30,314 bases of DNA from positions 1 to 30,314 of the IMG/VR virus record IMGVR_UViG_3300009163_000124. The stretch is one strand, 5' to 3'. This document shows positions 26,825 to 30,314 of this stretch, in pieces. This stretch comes from a virus. The position numbers were made by a program, and so were the translations under genes. Under the pieces are notes generated by a model that saw nothing but the letters and a program-made list of their open reading frames with translations, was not told the DNA's origin and did not search any database. The stretch's first letter is position 1, and every line of letters begins with the position of its first letter.

Positions 26825-28201
26825 ATGTCATATACAATTAATTTAACTAACGGTAGCATCTTTGCAGTAGTAGCAGATGGTACTGTTAACACCAGTTCAA
26901 GCATGATCCTAGTAGGTAAAAACTACGCTGGATACGGTGAATTTTTAGATGAAAACTTCATCCACTTGTTGGAAAATGGGGCAAATACTTCACCTCCTGG
27001 TGCACCTTTAACAGGCCAATTATGGTGGGACTCAACATCTGGCACACTAAAAGCTTATAATGGAACAACATTTAAAGTTGTAGGTGGTGCAACTGCATCG
27101 TCAAGTGCTCCGAGCAGCAACGTTGCTGGTGATCTCTGGTATGATTCTGTTAATGCACAGTTAAAAGTCTACAGTGGTTCTACTTGGATCTTGGTTGGCC
27201 CTGCATTCACTGCAGGAACAGGTACTACTGGTGCTATTGTTGATACTATTACTGACACAAGTATTGTTAGTCACGTTGTTATTAAATTGTATGTAGAAAA
27301 CCAAGTAGTTGGTATTGTCAGCAAAGATGCTACTTTTACTCCACAAACTCCCATCAGTGGATTTACTACAGTACGTCCAGGTATTACATTGGCTACTACC
27401 ATTAGTGGTGTTACTCAATTGTTCCAAGGTACTGCAACCGATTCGCAATTGCTTGACGGCTTAGACTCTGCAGATTTCTTGAGTAGTATTGCCAACGACA
27501 CAACCAGTGGCACATTGGGTATATTAAACAACGGTGGTTTGAGCGTGGGTTCCAACAGTGATGCTCGTGTTAGCGTTACTGGTACTGATGTATATTTTGC
27601 TAACCAAACACAAAACGGCAACATTGTCCTGCAAGTTAATACAGGTGGTGTCACAACCACAGTTGGTACAATTTACGGTTCAAATAGTGTTGTTAGCTTT
27701 GGTAATGCACTATCTGTTGGCAGTATTGCTCACAGTTCAGCCAATGGTGTTGGTAACATTGGTTCTAGCTCTAGCTACTTTAACCAAGTGTTTGCCACTG
27801 CTACTACAGCACTGTATGCTGACGTTGCAGAAAGATTTGCTTCTGACATTGAGTACGCACCAGGTACTGTGGTTGAACTAGGCGGAAGTGCTGAAATTAC
27901 CAAAGTAACAGATGATGCTAGCGATCGTGTGTTTGGTGTTATTAGTACACGACCTGCATTCACAATGAACGGCGGCGCTGGCTCAGACATAACTCACCCT
28001 GCAGTTGCTATGACTGGTCGTGTACCTGTTCAAGTCAAGGGTGTAGTAAACAAAGGTGATCGATTAATTAGTGCTGGAAACGGAATGGCCAGAGCTGCAC
28101 TAAAAGGCGAAGCCACAGCATTCAACGTTATTGGTCGTGCATTAACTAACAAACTTGACAGTGACATTGGCACAGTCGAAGCTATTGTAACAATCAAATA
28201 A
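26825..28201 (+). CDS. Tail fibre-like protein with Peptidase_G2/IMC-like C-terminus
   Basis: This is a 458-residue protein. The N-terminus (INLTNGSIFAVVADGTVN; GKNYAGYGEFLDENFIHLL) resembles phage fibre attachment regions. Two related units start at residues 64 and 102 (GQLWWDSTSGTLKAYNG and GDLWYDSVNAQLKVYSG). A LDGLDSADFL motif at about 210 is common in phage fibres, followed by Gly/Ser/Val-rich shaft-like sequence. From residue 331 (YADVAERF) the sequence has PGTVVELGG, VFGVISTRPAF, VAMTGRVPVQVKG and FNVIGRAL. This is the pattern of C-terminal chaperone-like or autoproteolytic domains grouped as Peptidase_G2/IMC. I did not verify a catalytic residue, so self-cleavage is unproven. It ends in tandem stops TAA-TAG. 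Confidence 0.65.
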   Translation: MSYTINLTNGSIFAVVADGTVNTSSSMILVGKNYAGYGEFLDENFIHLLENGANTSPPGAPLTGQLWWDSTSGTLKAYNGTTFKVVGGATASSSAPSSNVAGDLWYDSVNAQLKVYSGSTWILVGPAFTAGTGTTGAIVDTITDTSIVSHVVIKLYVENQVVGIVSKDATFTPQTPISGFTTVRPGITLATTISGVTQLFQGTATDSQLLDGLDSADFLSSIANDTTSGTLGILNNGGLSVGSNSDARVSVTGTDVYFANQTQNGNIVLQVNTGGVTTTVGTIYGSNSVVSFGNALSVGSIAHSSANGVGNIGSSSSYFNQVFATATTALYADVAERFASDIEYAPGTVVELGGSAEITKVTDDASDRVFGVISTRPAFTMNGGAGSDITHPAVAMTGRVPVQVKGVVNKGDRLISAGNGMARAALKGEATAFNVIGRALTNKLDSDIGTVEAIVTIK

Positions 28202-28213
28202 TAGGAAAAAGAA

Positions 28214-29209
28214 ATGACTTACTCAAGTGGTAACTTAATTCAGGCAACGGATTACAACGGTTTTGTTAGTACCACTGCTGGTGCCAACATTAATGATATT
28301 TGGGGTACAGGAAGTACAGACAAGGGCTGGGGGCAAACAGCATTGACTACTACCAGCACTAGTAGTACAGTAACCGCTACCCAATGGGCTAGTTTGGTTA
28401 ATACCACAAGTTCAATGGGTAGCCAGACCGGTACCACGATAACTTCTAGATCAGCACCCACCGCCGGTCAAACAATTGGTGTTTTAGCCGCAGTCAACAC
28501 GGACTTGACCAACATCACAACCAACCGTGGTAACGCAGTGGGCGTTGGCACCACAAGTAGTACATGGACAGGCAGCACAGCCAAAACCACAGCTACAGGA
28601 TTAGCCGGCGCATCTTGGACCATTACTTTTACTCATGTTGTGACTTTTCCCAGTGCAGCCCAAGCACGATACTTTTGGAATGCAGGCGGACTTGTGTTGT
28701 TAGACATGAGCAAGACCTCTACTGGTACAGACAATGATCCAGACTGGAACACATTTATTGGAACAATTGGTACTCTTTCCATGAGCGGTAGAGTCAACAG
28801 TGCAAACCAACTGATCAACGCTGTAACTTATACTGGTTTTTATCGCGCCGGCGGATCTGGTACACCAAGTCCTAACTTGACAACCACAGGATGGTACACT
28901 TTAACAGCAGGGGCAGGGGCAACCACCATGTGGCAATTGAACAGCACAGTGTCTCCTTATACAGGAGACTATGTTCGAATCACAGCAGCCAAAAATGCAG
29001 GTGCCACAACATTGACATTGGTTACCACATGGTTTAGTGCAGGTGATGCTACCGTTGGCGCAAGCACCAATATTTCAGGTGGTACAGACACTGCAAGCGG
29101 AGGTGCCTTTGGTACAGCTCCGGCTGTGCGTTGCCGATTTACACCTCCAAGCACAACCTACCTGACCAATTCATGGGGGACTCCCGCTGTTGCAGCTACA
29201 ATAACGTAA
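28214..29209 (+). CDS. Virion structural protein, 331 aa (tail-associated)
   Basis: This Thr/Ser/Gly/Ala-rich protein starts MTYSSGNLIQATDYNGFV. It then has short strands separated by Thr/Ser runs (STVTATQWASLVNTTSSMGS), an ASWTITFTHVVTFPSAAQAR segment leading to YFWNAGG near residue 151, and FVNSAN-like/TGFYRAGG turns. This layout matches a virion protein type seen in tail regions of aquatic T4-like phages; I know of no T4 counterpart. AGGA at 28203-28206 is a good ribosome-binding site, 12 bases after the fibre-like gene. It is the last gene before a strong hairpin, so it likely closes the late structural unit. A fibre tip or decoration role is inferred. Confidence 0.55.
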   Translation: MTYSSGNLIQATDYNGFVSTTAGANINDIWGTGSTDKGWGQTALTTTSTSSTVTATQWASLVNTTSSMGSQTGTTITSRSAPTAGQTIGVLAAVNTDLTNITTNRGNAVGVGTTSSTWTGSTAKTTATGLAGASWTITFTHVVTFPSAAQARYFWNAGGLVLLDMSKTSTGTDNDPDWNTFIGTIGTLSMSGRVNSANQLINAVTYTGFYRAGGSGTPSPNLTTTGWYTLTAGAGATTMWQLNSTVSPYTGDYVRITAAKNAGATTLTLVTTWFSAGDATVGASTNISGGTDTASGGAFGTAPAVRCRFTPPSTTYLTNSWGTPAVAATIT

Positions 29210-29226
29210 TCAAAACTCATTTGTTC

Positions 29227-29249
29227 TAAAGGGCCCTAAGGGCCCTTTA
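29227..29249 (+). terminator. Strong hairpin, probable terminator of the late unit
   Basis: TAAAGGGCCC and GGGCCCTTTA form a perfect ten-base stem around a TAA loop, six of the pairs being G-C. It lies 18 bases after the stop of the 331-residue gene. The T-tract that follows is weak (ACTTTTG), so it may act as a pause or processing site as well as a terminator. The stem is symmetrical and could also act on the other strand, but no gene points toward it. Confidence 0.8.
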
Positions 29250-29274
29250 CTTTTGACTATATATAATGTATAAT
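29246..29274 (+). promoter_or_regulatory. Candidate sigma70-like promoter after the hairpin
   Basis: TTTACT at 29246-29251 and TATAAT at 29269-29274 are separated by 17 bases; the -10 is a perfect consensus and the -35 is partial. A second TATAAT lies at 29262-29267, and TTGACT at 29253-29258 has poor spacing to either. Initiation would fall near 29281, the ATG of the next gene, so the transcript could be leaderless. Confidence 0.5.
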
Positions 29275-29280
29275 ATTTAA

Positions 29281-29589
29281 ATGACTACTACAGATCAAAT
29301 CATAACCCACGCTCGTGCCAGATTTGAGCATGCTGCTGCTCGAAGGCTGGCACAAGAAAAATACCAAGCCCGAATGTTGTTTGCTGCTCAAGGCGGCATG
29401 TGGCGTGCTGGTCCAGAATTACAGACCATGCTGTTGACTTGTCCAGATTTAGAAGCTGTGATACTAGACTTGTACGATACTCCAGTTAAAATCAACACAC
29501 GAGAACTGTTGGCTCAGAGTCAACAGCGGTGGCAAGAGCAAATGAATGCTTGGCTAGTAGAATATGAACAACTAAATCAAAACAGATGA
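29281..29589 (+). CDS. Hypothetical 102-aa helical protein
   Basis: I do not recognise the family with confidence. The protein is charged and mostly helical (ARARFEHAAARRLAQEKYQA; QQRWQEQMNAWLVEYEQLNQ), with a central MWRAGPELQTMLL and LEAVILDLYDTPVKI. It has no cysteine-rich, membrane or catalytic motif apart from one central cysteine. The start is well fixed because an in-frame TAA directly precedes the ATG. No Shine-Dalgarno is present, and a consensus -10 lies only six bases upstream. Its stop TGA overlaps the next ATG (ATGA), so it is probably co-translated with the glycosyltransferase-like gene. It could be a small assembly chaperone or accessory factor, but that is only a guess. Confidence 0.6.
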   Translation: MTTTDQIITHARARFEHAAARRLAQEKYQARMLFAAQGGMWRAGPELQTMLLTCPDLEAVILDLYDTPVKINTRELLAQSQQRWQEQMNAWLVEYEQLNQNR

Positions 29590-30314
29590 CACGCGGCGCA
29601 TTAATATTTGCCTTTAACAATGAACAAACCGACTATGTTGCTATGGCCAACTGGAGTGCTCGGAACATTCTTAGACATCTGGGCATTCCCACGGCCGTGG
29701 TTACCAACACATCGACCCACGTTGTACCGGGACCATACTGTATGGTGGTTGATGCATTGCCTGAGAATGGCGGCACTAGATACTTCGAAGATTATGCTGA
29801 AACTGTGACTTGGTACAATGCAAGTCGTACAGACGCCTATGCACTAAGTCCGTGGGACGAAACTCTGGTACTGGATGCAGATTATGTTGTGGCCAGTTCA
29901 CAACTAAATCTGTTGTTTGAAGCGGACCAAGACTTCTTGTGCCACAGATGGGCATATGATATCACCGGCCTAAATAATTTCAGTGGACTGAACTATTTCA
30001 GCAGAACCAACATGCCCATGTTGTGGGCAACTGTGATGATGTTTCGTAAGAGCAAATCAACTGAAACTATATTTGACATGATGAATATGGTCAAACACAA
30101 TTGGCTGCATTATCGTAGACTTTACGGCATTAGCCAAAGCAATTACAGAAATGATCATGCACTGAGTATTGCGTTGAATGTTGCCAGTGGAAATACTTTA
30201 TCTTACAAAGGCATTCCATGGAATCTTGCCAGCCTGACTCCTGGACATCAACTAACACAAATAGATCTTGACAGCTACAGAGTAGACTTTGTTAATCCTG
30301 CAGGCCGCAAACAA
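29586..30314 (+). CDS. Glycosyltransferase-like protein with DxD motif (3' partial)
   Basis: The frame opens at 29586 (ATGA overlap with the previous stop) and stays open for 243 codons to the right edge. The N-terminus GALIFAFNNEQTDYVAMANW, then SARNILRHLGIPTAVVTN, is a strand-helix-strand start typical of GT-A fold enzymes. Residues 94-102 read LVLDADYVV: the D-A-D at 97-99 is the metal/nucleotide-sugar-binding DxD motif in its usual hydrophobic strand. Later NDHALSIALN (near residue 200) resembles the acidic helix common in GT8-like enzymes. It may modify phage DNA, host surface glycans or virion proteins; the substrate cannot be read from sequence. It is a different kind of gene from the structural block before the hairpin. 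Confidence 0.65.
   Translation, partial: MTRGALIFAFNNEQTDYVAMANWSARNILRHLGIPTAVVTNTSTHVVPGPYCMVVDALPENGGTRYFEDYAETVTWYNASRTDAYALSPWDETLVLDADYVVASSQLNLLFEADQDFLCHRWAYDITGLNNFSGLNYFSRTNMPMLWATVMMFRKSKSTETIFDMMNMVKHNWLHYRRLYGISQSNYRNDHALSIALNVASGNTLSYKGIPWNLASLTPGHQLTQIDLDSYRVDFVNPAGRKQ

Noticed and set aside
28214-29209. Diversity-generating retroelement target in the tail protein
   Set aside because: No reverse transcriptase and no near-identical template repeat were noticed within the window. The Thr/Ser richness is ordinary for this protein type.
29253-29258. TTGACT as the -35 box of the promoter before the 102-aa gene
   Set aside because: It lies only 3 or 10 bases from the two TATAAT boxes, too close for sigma70. 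TTTACT at 29246 has the correct 17-base spacing.
29210-29280. Possible small RNA or tRNA in the gap after the 331-aa gene
   Set aside because: The gap is fully explained by one hairpin and an AT-rich promoter, and there is no cloverleaf.
29608-29808. Short 66-codon ORF in another frame within the glycosyltransferase-like gene
   Set aside because: It is a shadow of the longer frame from 29586, which has a DxD motif and an ATGA overlap with the upstream gene.

Overview
The window is a dense, one-directional block of virion-structural genes from a T4-like contractile-tailed phage (Caudoviricetes, myovirus morphology). All genes are on the + strand, with gaps of 0-71 bases and several 1-4 base stop/start overlaps (TAATG, ATGA). 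The protein types (gp48/54-like, gp53, gp5, gp25, gp6), the AT-leaning composition and the ATAAATA late-promoter motifs resemble T4-like phages of aquatic bacteria such as cyanophages and pelagiphages. The host cannot be named from the sequence. I saw no tRNA, integrase, CRISPR array or host gene, and no stretch over 300 bases lacks a gene.

Region 1 (1-8281) holds the tail-tube/baseplate junction and central hub. It contains a gp48/gp54-like protein cut by the left edge, a small gp53-like wedge protein, a 955-residue putative hub protein in the place expected for a gp27 function, a gp5-like spike (OB fold plus beta-helix, no lysozyme domain), and a 443-residue Ala-rich protein of unknown family. 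Region 2 (8290-25996) holds the wedge: gp25, an enlarged gp6, and a 4630-residue giant protein in the gp7 position. The giant carries seven FG-GAP-like beta-propeller blades, two CBM5/12-like modules, a flagellin-IN-like insert and at least ten copies of a small beta-module. It looks like a fusion of a wedge protein and a receptor- or glycan-binding adhesin.

Region 3 (26013-29209) holds peripheral tail proteins: an easily missed 52-residue gene related to the N-terminus of the next gene, a 201-residue structural protein, a 458-residue fibre-like protein with a Peptidase_G2/IMC-like C-terminus, and a 331-residue virion protein. A strong hairpin at 29227-29249 closes this unit. Region 4 (29281-30314) begins after a sigma70-like promoter. 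It has a 102-residue hypothetical protein overlapping by ATGA a DxD-motif glycosyltransferase-like gene that runs off the right edge.

Regulation: ATAAATA motifs lie just upstream of gp25, gp6 and the 458-residue gene. At gp25 and gp6 the motif is exactly five bases from the ATG and no good ribosome-binding site is present, so these late mRNAs may be leaderless. The most interesting points are the propeller-bearing giant protein, the 52-residue partial paralogue and the motif-N5-ATG arrangement.
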